Source of the DNA: Azospirillum cavernae
GTDB taxonomy: Bacteria > Pseudomonadota > Alphaproteobacteria > Azospirillales > Azospirillaceae
NCBI RefSeq assembly: GCF_003590795.1
Contig: NZ_QYUL01000002.1
Location: 675,001 to 739,000 of the forward strand
DNA length: 64,000 nucleotides
Reading direction: 5' to 3'
Below, in pieces: positions 8,389-17,136 of the stretch. Both the position numbers and the translations under genes were made by a program. The notes beneath the pieces were generated by a model, which was not told the DNA's origin, ran no database searches, and worked only from the letters and a program-made list of their open reading frames with translations. The stretch's first letter is position 1. Every line of letters begins with the position of its first letter.

Positions 8389-10099
8389 CGCCTCCCCCTC
8401 GGCGGCTTCGACCGAGGGCCGCCCCCACCGGCGGCGGCGGATCTCGCCGCTGACGCTGCGCATATTGGCGGTCAACGTCCTGGCGCTGGCGCTGCTGGTG
8501 GTTGGCCTGCTCTATCTGGGCCGCTACCAGGACCGGCTGATCCAGGCGGAGATGGAGGCGCTGGCGACGGAGGCCCGCATCTTCGCCTCCGCCCTGGGCG
8601 AAGGCGCTGTGAACCGCATCCTGACGCCGCCCGCCCCGGCTGGCGAAAGCGTCGGCGAGGATGTCGGGCGCGAACGCTTCGAGCTGGAACCCGAACTGGC
8701 CCGCCCGATGATCCGCCGTCTGGCCGAGGCGACCGCCACCCGCACCCGCCTGTACGACATTGATGGGCGCATGCTGTCCGACAGCCGGGTGCTGACCGGA
8801 TCGCAGGGGCGGATCGAAATCCGCGAGCTGCCCTCCCCGCCCGCCGGAGACGCGCTCTCGCAGGCGATCAACAGCTTGTACAATCGTCTGATTGACGTGG
8901 TTCCCAGCCGCGAGGGATTGCCGGTCCACCGCGAGGAACGGGGCAAGCCCTCCTCCGACGTCGAGCGCGCCCTGACCGGCGAAACCGGGGCGACCGTCTG
9001 GCGCGTGGAGTCGGCGACGGGCGATCCCGAACTGCTGCTGACCGTCGCCGTCCCGGTCCAGCGTTACCGCGAGGTCCTGGGGGCGGTGCTGCTGACGCGC
9101 GGCGGCGGCGAGATCGACCGGGCCATCCGTTCGGTGCGCTTCGACATTCTGAAGGTGTTCGCCGTGGCCCTGCTGGTGACGGTGGCGCTGTCCGTCTATC
9201 TGGCTGGAACCATCGCCCAGCCCATCCGCAAACTGGCGCAAGCCGCCGACCGGCTGCGCACCGGCCATGGCCGCCACACCGAGATTCCCGACTTCACCCA
9301 CCGGGGCGACGAAATCGGCGAGCTGTCGGGCGTGCTGCGCGACATGACCGCCGCGCTGTGGGCGCGGATGGACGCCATCGAACGCTTCGCCGCCGACGTG
9401 GCGCACGAAATCAAGAATCCGCTGACCTCCCTGCGCAGCGCGGTGGAAACCGTGGTCCGCATCGAGGATCCGGGCCGTCGCGCCCGGCTGCTGGCGGTCA
9501 TCGCCGACGACGTGCAGCGGCTCGACCGGCTCATCAGCGACATCTCCAACGCCTCGCGCCTGGACGCCGAACTGTCGCGGGCGGAGCTGGAGCCGGTGGA
9601 CATCGGCGCGATGCTGGCGATGCTGGCCGACCTTCAGCGCAGCGTGGAGGAGACGGACGGGGAGAAGACGCCGGAGGACGCGGCCGACCGCGCCCCGCCG
9701 CGTCTGGTCATCGACGCCCCCCCAGACGAACGGCTGATCGTGCCGGGTCTGGAAGGACGGCTGACCCAAGTGTTCCAGAACCTGATCGCCAACGCCCTGT
9801 CCTTTTCGCCCCCCGGCGGCGAAGTGCGGGTCCGCGCCCGACGGGTCGGGCGGGCGATCGAGGTGGTCGTGTCCGACCATGGCCCCGGCATCCCGGAGGG
9901 CAAAGAGCAAGCGATCTTCGAGCGCTTCTACACCGAGCGCCCGGCAGGCGAGAAGTTCGGCACCCACTCCGGTCTTGGTCTCTCCATATCACAACAGATA
10001 ATCAGTGCCCACAATGGTTCGATACACGCACAGAATAGACGTGTAGCCGATGGTCGCATTGACGGCGCTGACTTTCGCGTCACGCTGCCGTTGCTGTGA
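8360..10099 (+). CDS. chvG: sensor histidine kinase ChvG (ExoS-like)
   Basis: 579 residues from the ATG at 8360 ([17 protein letters not shown]), inside the end of chvI; codons further upstream are an out-of-frame chvI shadow. TM1 lies near 30-55 ([20 protein letters not shown]), a large periplasmic domain follows, then TM2 around 255-280, HAMP, HisKA with His349 ([14 protein letters not shown]) and HATPase_c ([28 protein letters not shown]). It phosphorylates ChvI. In rhizobia the periplasmic protein ExoR inhibits the kinase; no exoR is in this window. Confidence 0.93.
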   Translation: MASAIVTRNSASPSAASTEGRPHRRRRISPLTLRILAVNVLALALLVVGLLYLGRYQDRLIQAEMEALATEARIFASALGEGAVNRILTPPAPAGESVGEDVGRERFELEPELARPMIRRLAEATATRTRLYDIDGRMLSDSRVLTGSQGRIEIRELPSPPAGDALSQAINSLYNRLIDVVPSREGLPVHREERGKPSSDVERALTGETGATVWRVESATGDPELLLTVAVPVQRYREVLGAVLLTRGGGEIDRAIRSVRFDILKVFAVALLVTVALSVYLAGTIAQPIRKLAQAADRLRTGHGRHTEIPDFTHRGDEIGELSGVLRDMTAALWARMDAIERFAADVAHEIKNPLTSLRSAVETVVRIEDPGRRARLLAVIADDVQRLDRLISDISNASRLDAELSRAELEPVDIGAMLAMLADLQRSVEETDGEKTPEDAADRAPPRLVIDAPPDERLIVPGLEGRLTQVFQNLIANALSFSPPGGEVRVRARRVGRAIEVVVSDHGPGIPEGKEQAIFERFYTERPAGEKFGTHSGLGLSISQQIISAHNGSIHAQNRRVADGRIDGADFRVTLPLL

Positions 10100-10246
10100 A
10101 TTTTTGCGGAAAAGTTGTAGGCCCTCGCGCTATGCTGTGGACAAAGCCCGAGTATAGGTCAATTCTGTTGACGGTCATTCTTCGTGCACGCTCGTTTCTC
10201 GCTTTCGCTTGCGCGCGCCTGACCGTGGCAACTGTGTGAGGTTTCC

Positions 10247-10591
10247 ATGTCCGGATCCGCTCAAGTCATTGATATTCGCCGATATCGCCTCGCAAAGCTC
10301 ATCAGCGACGCCGGTCGTCAGCAAGGTGAGCTGGCCCGCATGATGCGCGATTCCGCGCAGGAACGGACCCAACTGGCCGAGGCGCTGAACGGCGCGCAAA
10401 AGCATCTGGCGCGGATCGCCGACAGCTACAAAGTCCTGCTGGTCCGGTTGAAGCGTGAAAAGGATTTCCGCGACGCCTGCCAGGAGGCCGCCGAACTGGA
10501 GGATCTCGACGAAATGATCCGCCGACGCGACGCGCTGGTTCGTGAGTTGGAATCCATCCGCCGCGCCCCCCGCGAATCCACCGGAACCTGA
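10247..10591 (+). CDS. hypothetical coiled-coil protein between chvG and hprK
   Basis: 114 residues, almost entirely charged helix (RQQGELARMMRDSAQERTQL; LKREKDFRDACQEAAELEDL) and predicted coiled coil. No signal peptide or membrane segment. A GAGG ribosome-binding site lies close before the ATG (GTGAGGTTTCC). It lies 147 nt after chvG and 127 nt before hprK, so it may belong to the same regulatory run. I do not recognise a named family. The codon use fits its neighbours, so it is a real gene. Confidence 0.7.
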   Translation: MSGSAQVIDIRRYRLAKLISDAGRQQGELARMMRDSAQERTQLAEALNGAQKHLARIADSYKVLLVRLKREKDFRDACQEAAELEDLDEMIRRRDALVRELESIRRAPRESTGT

Positions 10592-10718
10592 CCCGGACGC
10601 TGACCCCGGACGCGTTGACCGGCGATCCCGGATCGGATCGCGCGGTCTGCCCTTCGCCCCCCTCCCCACATTCGAGTCCATTGACAGACGACGCGGCACG
10701 TCTCACCTTCGATGGATC

Positions 10719-11177
10719 ATGGTGACGATGCACGGCACCTGCGTTCTGATCTCCACCATCGGCGTTTTGCTGAGAGGGGATTCGGGAAGCGGGAAATCCG
10801 ATCTGGCTTTGCGACTGATCGACGAAGGCGCACGGCTGGTCGCCGACGACCAAGTTTCGGTGCGTGTGGAGGGGGATCGCTTGATCGCCGCCCCACCGCC
10901 GTCGTTGGCTGGATATCTGGAGGTGCGGGGCGTTGGAATCATGCCGGTTCCGTCCGTCGCCTCGGCTGAAATCGGCCTGATCGTCGATCTGGTCCCACGC
11001 GACCGGATCGAGCGTCTGCCCGATGTGGAACATGAGACGATCCTGAGCGTTGCCCTGCCCCATCTGAACCTGCACCCCTTCGACGCCTCGGCCACGGCCA
11101 AGCTGCGTCTTGCCGTCGTCGCCGCGCGCGACGGCGCTCTTGGGAGCGTTCCCGCCAGCATGGCCGCTTTTCCATGA
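10719..11177 (+). CDS. hprK: HPr kinase/phosphorylase, short alphaproteobacterial form
   Basis: 152 residues, only the C-terminal catalytic domain, which is the normal short form in alphaproteobacteria. The P-loop GDSGSGKSDLA is at residues 20-30, and YLEVRGVGIMPVP matches the HprK signature. It phosphorylates the regulatory serine of HPr and removes it again. The start chosen is the ATG at 10719, just before the HGTCV motif; in-frame codons upstream are Arg-rich and not family-like. It ends in an ATGA overlap with rapZ, so the two are translationally coupled. Confidence 0.92.
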   Translation: MVTMHGTCVLISTIGVLLRGDSGSGKSDLALRLIDEGARLVADDQVSVRVEGDRLIAAPPPSLAGYLEVRGVGIMPVPSVASAEIGLIVDLVPRDRIERLPDVEHETILSVALPHLNLHPFDASATAKLRLAVVAARDGALGSVPASMAAFP

Positions 11178-12094
11178 CCATGGCGCCCTCCCCCCCTGCC
11201 CCCGCCGCCGAACCGCCCGGTCGGGTCGTCCTGGTGACGGGCCTGTCTGGGGCCGGCATGTCGGTGGCGTTGAAGGCGCTGGAGGATCTGGGGTACGAGG
11301 CGGTGGACAATCTGCGCCTGTCGCTGGTTCCCGCCCTGCTGCGACAGGCCGACCCCCGCCGCCGCCCGCTGGCCCTGGTGATCGACAGCCGCACCCGCGA
11401 TTTTTCGGCGCAAGCCTTCCTGGACGAGTTGGAGGATCTGCGCGCCCGCGACGATCTCGACGTCCGGATGGTCTTTCTGGATTGCGGCGACGAGGTGCTG
11501 CAACGCCGCTTCACCGAAACCCGCCGTCGTCACCCGCTGGCGGAGGACCGGACGGTGCCGGACGGCATCGCGCGCGAACGCACCCTGCTGTTTCCGCTGA
11601 AGGAGCAGGCCGACGTCACCATCGACACAACGCAACTGTCCATTCACGATTTGCGGCGCATGCTGTCGGGGCATTTTCAACGCGACGCGCAGGCGGCCCT
11701 TCAGGTGTTCGTGACGTCCTTCTCGTTCCGGCTGGGTTTGCCGCGCGAAGCCGATCTGGTGTTCGACGTGCGGTTCCTGACCAACCCCCATTACGACCCG
11801 GCCTTGCGCGCCTTGACCGGGCTTGATCCCGCCGTCGCGGCGCGGGTGGCGGGCGACGCCGATTTCCCGGCCTTTTTCGCCAATCTCACCGGCCTGCTCC
11901 GCCCGCTCCTGCCCCGCTTCACCCAGGAGGGCAAAAGCTATTTGACCATCGCCGTCGGCTGCACCGGCGGAAAGCACCGCTCGGTGTTCGTCGCCGAACA
12001 ATTGGCGGCGTGGCTGACGGAACTGGGCATCAGGGTCAATCTCAGCCACCGCGACCTGAATCGTCAGAACGCCCGGCCCAACGGAACCGGGTGA
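11174..12094 (+). CDS. rapZ: RapZ-family nucleotide-binding protein (YvcJ/YhbJ)
   Basis: 306 residues. The N-terminal P-loop domain reads [20 protein letters not shown] (21-40): the usual lysine of the Walker A motif is Met29. The C-terminal RapZ domain keeps [13 protein letters not shown] and the closing NLSHRDLNR. In E. coli RapZ binds sRNA and directs RNase E to GlmZ; in alphaproteobacteria it sits with PTS genes and its role is less clear. The start overlaps the hprK stop (ATGA). Confidence 0.92.
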   Translation: MTMAPSPPAPAAEPPGRVVLVTGLSGAGMSVALKALEDLGYEAVDNLRLSLVPALLRQADPRRRPLALVIDSRTRDFSAQAFLDELEDLRARDDLDVRMVFLDCGDEVLQRRFTETRRRHPLAEDRTVPDGIARERTLLFPLKEQADVTIDTTQLSIHDLRRMLSGHFQRDAQAALQVFVTSFSFRLGLPREADLVFDVRFLTNPHYDPALRALTGLDPAVAARVAGDADFPAFFANLTGLLRPLLPRFTQEGKSYLTIAVGCTGGKHRSVFVAEQLAAWLTELGIRVNLSHRDLNRQNARPNGTG

Positions 12095-12204
12095 TGCAAT
12101 TTGCACCTTGACGACCCAGAGCCAACGAACGATCCAGATGATCGAACGATCCACACAAGCGACACAAAATTTCCTGGGGAGGATCCAACCTTGAAGGATG
12201 TCCC

Positions 12205-12603
12205 ATGATCGGTATGGTTCTTGTCACTCATGGGCGGCTCGCCGAAGAGTTCATCGCCGCCCTGTTCCATGTGGTCGGCGAACAGGATCAGGTGCGCGCC
12301 GTGTGCATCGGTCCCGAAGACGACATGGAGCAGCGGCGCCAGGACATCCTGAACTCGGTCGCCGAGGTGGATGACGGGTCCGGCGTGGTGGTTCTGACCG
12401 ACATGTTCGGCGGCACCCCGTCCAACCTCGCCATTTCCATCATGGACAAGGCCAAGGTCGAGGTGATCGCCGGCATGAATCTGCCGATGCTCATCAAGCT
12501 CGCCAGCGTGCGCAAGACCGAAACGCTGGACAAGTCGGTGATCTCCGCCCGCGACGCCGGGCAGAAATACATCAACGTCGCCTCCTCCCTGCTGTCGGAC
12601 TGA
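12205..12603 (+). CDS. manX: PTS EIIA component, mannose family (ManX-like)
   Basis: 132 residues starting MIGMVLVTHGRLAEEF, with phosphorylatable His9; VVLTDMFGGTPSNLA is the EIIA-Man motif. It would accept phosphate from HPr. With no EIIB or EIIC in the window it is likely the output of a regulatory PTS and not a sugar importer. A GGGGAGG stretch lies about 35 nt upstream and GAAGGATG nearer the start. It is 110 nt after rapZ and 7 nt before ptsH. Confidence 0.93.
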   Translation: MIGMVLVTHGRLAEEFIAALFHVVGEQDQVRAVCIGPEDDMEQRRQDILNSVAEVDDGSGVVVLTDMFGGTPSNLAISIMDKAKVEVIAGMNLPMLIKLASVRKTETLDKSVISARDAGQKYINVASSLLSD

Positions 12604-12610
12604 CCCCTGC

Positions 12611-12910
12611 ATGAGCCATTCGGACGACGCCCTGGCCCCTGGCGAGCTTCGCCGCGCCGCCACCATCACCAACCAGCGCGGCCTGCACGCCCGCGCCTCG
12701 GCCAAATTCGTCAAGCTGGTCGCCACCTTCGACGCCGAAATCATGGTGCGCCGGGGCGAATCGATGGTCTCGGGCGAGTCGATCATGGGGCTGATGATGC
12801 TGGCCGCCGGTCCCGGCACCTGCGTGGAACTGCGCGCGCAAGGCCCGCAGGCCGACGACGCGATGACCGCTTTGCTGGACCTGATCAACCGCAAATTCGA
12901 TGAAGAGTGA
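12611..12910 (+). CDS. ptsH: phosphocarrier protein HPr
   Basis: 99 residues, slightly longer than the usual 85-90 because of an N-terminal extension. The phosphorylated histidine is His26 (NQRGLHARASAKF) and the HprK target serine is Ser57 (SGESIMGLMML), at the standard 31-residue spacing. It relays phosphate from EI to EIIA and is regulated by HprK, encoded three genes upstream. The end overlaps ptsI by 11 nt. Confidence 0.95.
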   Translation: MSHSDDALAPGELRRAATITNQRGLHARASAKFVKLVATFDAEIMVRRGESMVSGESIMGLMMLAAGPGTCVELRAQGPQADDAMTALLDLINRKFDEE

Positions 12911-14696
12911 TTCCAAGCACGACGGATCGGGAGGCCACGCCGCCACCGGCCCCAACCGTTGCCTGCGTGGTCTGGGCGTGTCGCCCGGCGTCGCCATCGG
13001 TCCCGCCCATGTGGTGGAAAGCGGTTCCGTCACCATCCCCGAATACACGCTGGCCCCCGACGCGGTGGACGGCGAGGTCGCGCGCTTCAACGAGGCCGCC
13101 GCCAAGGCGCGGCGCCAGATCAAGAAGCTGAAAAGCAAGGCGCTGGTCCTGCCCGACTCGGCGTCGGAGGAGATCGGCTTCCTGCTCGACGCCCATCTGT
13201 CGATGGTGACGAACTCCCGCCTGACCCGTGGGGTGGAGCGTCGGATCAAGCAGGACCACATCAACGCCGAGGCGGCGATCCAGGCGGAAATCGCCAGCAT
13301 CGCCCAGACCTTCGCCGAGATGGACGACGCCTATCTCGCCGCCCGCATCGGCGACATCCGCGAGGTTGGGCGGCGGCTGACCCGCAATCTGCTCAAGCAC
13401 GAATACCGCGCCTTCTCCACCCTGCCGCCCGGCAGCATCATTCTGGCCGAAGAGCTGACGCCCGCCGACACCGCCCTGCTCGACCCCAAGGCGGTCGGCG
13501 GCTTCGCCACCGTGCTGGGCGGGGCGGAGGGCCACACGGCGATTCTGGCCCGCTCGCTGGGGCTGCCCGCCGTGCTGGGGGCCGCCGGGCTGCTGGCCGG
13601 GGTGCGCAACGGCGTGACCGTCATCATCGACGGCGTTCAGGGCCGCGTCGTCATCGACCCGGCGCCCGAGGTGCTGGACGAGTACCGCAACCGCCGCGCC
13701 GCCCGCGAGCGCGAGCGCGAGCAGTTGAAAAGCCTGCGCAAGCTGCCCGCCGTGACCCGCGACGGCATGGCCATCACGCTGATGGCCAATCTGGAAATGC
13801 CGCGCGACCTGGAACACGCGCTGGAGAACGGCGCGCAGGGCATCGGCCTGCTGCGCACCGAATTCCTGTTCATGAACCGCGATCAACTCCCCGACGAGGA
13901 GGAGCAATACACCGTGCTCCGCGCGATGGTGGAGGGGATGGGCGGGCGCACCGTCACCGCCCGCACCATGGACGTCGGCGGGGAAAAGCTGGCGGGCTGG
14001 ATGGCCGGGCGCTATGGCGAACCCGCCAACCCGGCCTTGGGCCTGCGCGCCATCCGCCTCAGCCTGCGCGAGCCGAAGCTGTTGGAAACCCAGCTTGCGG
14101 CGATGCTGCGGGCGGGCGCGCACGGGCCGTTGCGCATCCTGCTGCCGATGATCTCATCGGTGTCGGAGGTGCAGCGGGTGCGCGACATCATGGGGCAGGT
14201 CGCCCGCCGCCTGCGCCGCCGGGGGGTGGCCATCGCCGATCCCCTGCCGCCGGTCGGCGTGATGATCGAGGTGCCGGGCGCGGCGCTCGCCGCCGACGCG
14301 CTGGCCTACGCCGCCGATTTCTTTTCCATCGGCACCAACGATCTGACGCAATACACGTTGGCCATCGACCGCGCCGACGAACAGGTGGCGACGCTGTACG
14401 ACCCGCTGCACCCGGCGGTGCTGCGCCTGATCCAATTCACCATCGAAGCGGCGCTGCGCTCGCGCATTCCGGTGTCGGTGTGCGGCGAAATCGCCGGGGA
14501 TCCGCGCTACACCGCCCTGTTGCTGGGGTTGGGCGTGCGGGAGTTGTCGATGTCGCCGCCGTCGGTTCCGGCGGTGAAGAAGCGCATCCGGGGCCTGGAT
14601 TTGATGGAAGCCAGCCGCCGCGCCCGCGTCATCATGGACCAGAGCGACACCGGACGCATCGCCACCCTGCTGGATGATTTCAACAGCATGGCGTGA
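12900..14696 (+). CDS. ptsI: PTS enzyme I (PEP-protein phosphotransferase)
   Basis: 598 residues. The N-terminal domain holds active His212 (GGAEGHTAILARS), and the C-terminal PEP-binding TIM barrel contains TEFLFMNRD, IGTNDLTQYTLA and the active cysteine in SVCGEIAGDP. It phosphorylates HPr from PEP. No GAF domain is present, so it is classic EI and not EI-Ntr (PtsP). It overlaps ptsH and closes the hprK-rapZ-manX-ptsH-ptsI run; repeat copy 2 follows at once, between it and convergent phaZ. Confidence 0.96.
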   Translation: MKSDSKHDGSGGHAATGPNRCLRGLGVSPGVAIGPAHVVESGSVTIPEYTLAPDAVDGEVARFNEAAAKARRQIKKLKSKALVLPDSASEEIGFLLDAHLSMVTNSRLTRGVERRIKQDHINAEAAIQAEIASIAQTFAEMDDAYLAARIGDIREVGRRLTRNLLKHEYRAFSTLPPGSIILAEELTPADTALLDPKAVGGFATVLGGAEGHTAILARSLGLPAVLGAAGLLAGVRNGVTVIIDGVQGRVVIDPAPEVLDEYRNRRAAREREREQLKSLRKLPAVTRDGMAITLMANLEMPRDLEHALENGAQGIGLLRTEFLFMNRDQLPDEEEQYTVLRAMVEGMGGRTVTARTMDVGGEKLAGWMAGRYGEPANPALGLRAIRLSLREPKLLETQLAAMLRAGAHGPLRILLPMISSVSEVQRVRDIMGQVARRLRRRGVAIADPLPPVGVMIEVPGAALAADALAYAADFFSIGTNDLTQYTLAIDRADEQVATLYDPLHPAVLRLIQFTIEAALRSRIPVSVCGEIAGDPRYTALLLGLGVRELSMSPPSVPAVKKRIRGLDLMEASRRARVIMDQSDTGRIATLLDDFNSMA

Positions 14697-14699
14697 GGG

Positions 14700-14845
14700 G
14701 GCTGCGTTCGCCCCCTCCCTAACCCTCCCCCGCTCACGCGGGAGAGGGGACTGCCGCTCTCTTCCCCTCCACCGCCAAGGGCGGGGGAGGGAGGGACCTG
14801 CGAAGCGGGAGGGTGGGGGCCGTCGAAGCCGACGCCCCCGCCCCA
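14700..14845. repeat. intergenic GC-rich inverted repeat, copy 2
   Basis: Shares the TTCGCCCCCTCCCTAACCC and CCCCCGCTCACGCGGGAGAG signature with the other copies, then a diverged right half (GCGGGGGAGGGAGGG, GCGGGAGGGTGGGGGC). It fills the gap between convergent ptsI and phaZ, where a bidirectional terminator would be expected. No U-tract is evident. Confidence 0.75.
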
Positions 14846-14846
14846 C

Positions 14847-16073
14847 TCACTCCCCGTCGTGGCTTTGGATGAAGCTGCGGATTTCCGGCAGGATGCTTTC
14901 GCGCCAGCGGCGGCCGTTGAAGATGCCGTAATGGCCGACACCCTTCTGGAAATGCGTCTTGCGCATGCTGTCCGGCAGGGACGAGCAGAGACGCTGCGCC
15001 GCGATGGTCTGGCCGGGGGCGGAAATGTCGTCCAGCTCGCCTTCCACCGTCATGACCGCCGTCTTGGTGATCGCCGCCGGGTCGATCTTGCGCCCACGCG
15101 ACACCCAGGTGCCGTTCGGCAGGGCGTGCTTCTGGAACACCGTCTCGATGGTTTGCAGGTAAAATTCCGCCGGCAGATCCATCACCGACAGATATTCGTC
15201 GTAGAAACGCCGATGCTGTTCGGCGGAATCGCCGTCGCCGCGCACCAGATGGCGGAACAGGCCGATGTGCTCGCCAATGTGGCGATCAAGATTCATCGAC
15301 ATGAAGCCCGACAGCTGGATGAAGCCGGGATACACGCGGCGGAAGGCGCCCGGATAATAGACCGGCACCGTGGTGATGACGCTGCGCTCGAACCATTTCA
15401 GCGGGCGTTCGACCGCCAGCTTGACCGGAGTCGTCGGGTTGGCCATCGGGTCGATCGGGCCGCCCATCAGCGTCATGCTGCGGGCCTGCACCGGCTCGTT
15501 CGCCGCCGCCATCAGCGACACCGCCGCCATCACCGGAACGGCGGGCTGGCAGACGGCGACGATGTGGGTGCGTTCGCCCAGAAAGCGGACCAGCCCGGCG
15601 ACGGTCTCGATGTAATCGTCCAGATCGAAGCGGCCCTTGGCGCCCGGCACCAGACGGGCGTCGATCCAGTCGGTGATGAAGACGTCGTGATCCTGGATCA
15701 GCGCCTCGACCGTGCCGCGCAGCAGGGTGGCGTGGTGGCCCGACATCGGGGCGACCAGCAAGACGCGCGGCTGCCGGGGCGTGCCTTCGGGCTTGGCGAA
15801 ATTCAGCAGATTGCAGAAGGGCGTCGCCGTCACGATCCGTTCGGTGATCGCCACCGTCTGGCCCTGGACCGTCGTTTCCTTCAAACCAAAGCTCGGCTTG
15901 GCGAAGCGCCGGGTCGTCCGCTCCATCAGCTCGGCGCCAGCGGCGACCGTGCGGCCCAGCTTGGTGTAGGACAACGGCACCAGCGGATTCTGAAAGGTCT
16001 GTTGAGCGGCTTCGGCCCAGAAACGCATCGGCCGCATGGCCGCGTGTTGCATGTCGTACAGGTGGTACAGCAA
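14847..16073 (-). CDS. phaZ: intracellular poly(3-hydroxybutyrate) depolymerase
   Basis: About 408 residues from a TTG at 16073. That start puts the protein at LYHLYDMQHAAMRPMRF, which aligns with the usual MLYxLYxMQHA N-terminus of the family, and GAGGA lies 6-7 nt upstream. The frame stays open to an ATG at 16193, which would add 40 atypical residues. An alpha/beta-hydrolase with nucleophile cysteine in IVAVCQPAVPV and the PHB_depo_C region (MTVEGELDDISAPGQT; HYGIFNGRRWR). It mobilises stored PHB granules in the cytoplasm. Which start is used is uncertain. Confidence 0.9.
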   Translation of the reverse strand: MLYHLYDMQHAAMRPMRFWAEAAQQTFQNPLVPLSYTKLGRTVAAGAELMERTTRRFAKPSFGLKETTVQGQTVAITERIVTATPFCNLLNFAKPEGTPRQPRVLLVAPMSGHHATLLRGTVEALIQDHDVFITDWIDARLVPGAKGRFDLDDYIETVAGLVRFLGERTHIVAVCQPAVPVMAAVSLMAAANEPVQARSMTLMGGPIDPMANPTTPVKLAVERPLKWFERSVITTVPVYYPGAFRRVYPGFIQLSGFMSMNLDRHIGEHIGLFRHLVRGDGDSAEQHRRFYDEYLSVMDLPAEFYLQTIETVFQKHALPNGTWVSRGRKIDPAAITKTAVMTVEGELDDISAPGQTIAAQRLCSSLPDSMRKTHFQKGVGHYGIFNGRRWRESILPEIRSFIQSHDGE

Positions 16074-16221
16074 ATCCCGTCCTCGCGTCGTGCTAATCCC
16101 GGCGACCTTGGCCCTCTGGGCGTCCGGCTGATGGGGTGGCGTATTGATCGTATGACCAACTGTATCTTGCAGTGCGGTGTTCGTATAGGTCAATAGCCCC
16201 TATGATGCGCGCAAGGCTCTG

Positions 16222-16298
16222 TTGTGCAAAGAACATTGCGAGGCGCCATTTTGCTGTCCTGCACAAGACCTAGGGGCCAGCCCCTATCACCATAGGTC
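16222..16298. promoter_or_regulatory. inverted repeats in the phaZ upstream region
   Basis: TTGTGCA at 16222-16228 is exactly mirrored by TGCACAA at 16260-16266, and GACCTA at 16267-16272 pairs with TAGGTC at 16293-16298 around AGGGGCCAGCCCCT. These lie 150-225 nt upstream of the proposed phaZ start, in the gap behind the convergently oriented end of the EEP gene. TGC-rich inverted sites recall PhaR-type PHB regulator sites, but that link is only a guess. Nothing else is seen in 16074-16323. Confidence 0.35.
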
Positions 16299-16323
16299 TA
16301 AATGACCAAACCATACGGATCGG

Positions 16324-17136
16324 TCAGGTCAAAGCCAGGGTGGCGCGCACCGGCAGATGGTCCGACGCCCGCCGGGTCAGCGCGGTGCGGACGCTTTCAA
16401 AAGCGGGAATTTGCAAGCCTTCGGACACGTAAATCCGATCCAGCCGCAGGGTGGGCAGGCGGGCGTGAAAGCTGCGCGGGTCGGCGACGTCGGCGAAGAA
16501 CTCCCCCAGCGTCCGCAGCCGGGGCGAGGTCGGCGTCCATTCGTTCAGATCGCCCATGAACAGGGTCGGCAGGTCCGGCTGCGCCGCCACCCGCGACAGA
16601 ATGACGCTGATTTGCTCGGCCCGCTCCCACGGGTCCAAGCCCAGATGGGCGACGATCACCCGCACCGGACGCCCCTGCGCCTCCACCACCGCGTCGATGG
16701 CCCCGCGCGGCTCCCGCCGCCCGATGGACAGATCGACGCCGGTGAAGGAGCGCACCGGCAGCCGGGTCAGCAGGGCGTTGCCGTAATGGGCGCGGTCGTT
16801 GTGCTTGGTCGGCGCGGCGTATGCGGTCAGGCCGGTGGCGCGCTCCAGATAGTCGAACTGGTCCAGCCCCGGTTCGCCACGATGGTGCCAGCCGATTTCC
16901 TGCAAGCCGATCAGATCGACGTCGAGGTCGCGGATCACCTGGGCGACGCGGTCGGGGGCGAAACGGGCGTCCAACCCGACGCAACTGTGGATGTTCCAGG
17001 TCGCCACCGAAAAGCCGACCAGCCCATCGGGAACCGGGTTGAAGCGCCCTTCGGGACGGCGGCCCGGACGGCGCGCGCCAGCGGCGCGCAGGGCGGAGGC
17101 GATGCGCTCGACACGCTCACGGCTGAATCGGATCAC
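16324..17136 (-). CDS. endonuclease/exonuclease/phosphatase (EEP) family protein
   Basis: About 270 residues from the GTG at 17136, which overlaps the stop of the upstream phospholipase gene (GTGA); an ATG at 17199 would overlap 67 nt further. EEP motifs are in order: TWNIHSCVG (Asn), LIGLQEIGW (metal-binding Glu), VIVAHLGLDPW, FMGDLNEW (Asp/Asn) and the closing ASDHLPV (Asp-His). The family spans DNases, phosphodiesterases and sphingomyelinase-like enzymes. Overlap with the phospholipase D gene suggests a phospholipid-related task, which is an inference. Confidence 0.88.
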   Translation of the reverse strand: MIRFSRERVERIASALRAAGARRPGRRPEGRFNPVPDGLVGFSVATWNIHSCVGLDARFAPDRVAQVIRDLDVDLIGLQEIGWHHRGEPGLDQFDYLERATGLTAYAAPTKHNDRAHYGNALLTRLPVRSFTGVDLSIGRREPRGAIDAVVEAQGRPVRVIVAHLGLDPWERAEQISVILSRVAAQPDLPTLFMGDLNEWTPTSPRLRTLGEFFADVADPRSFHARLPTLRLDRIYVSEGLQIPAFESVRTALTRRASDHLPVRATLALT

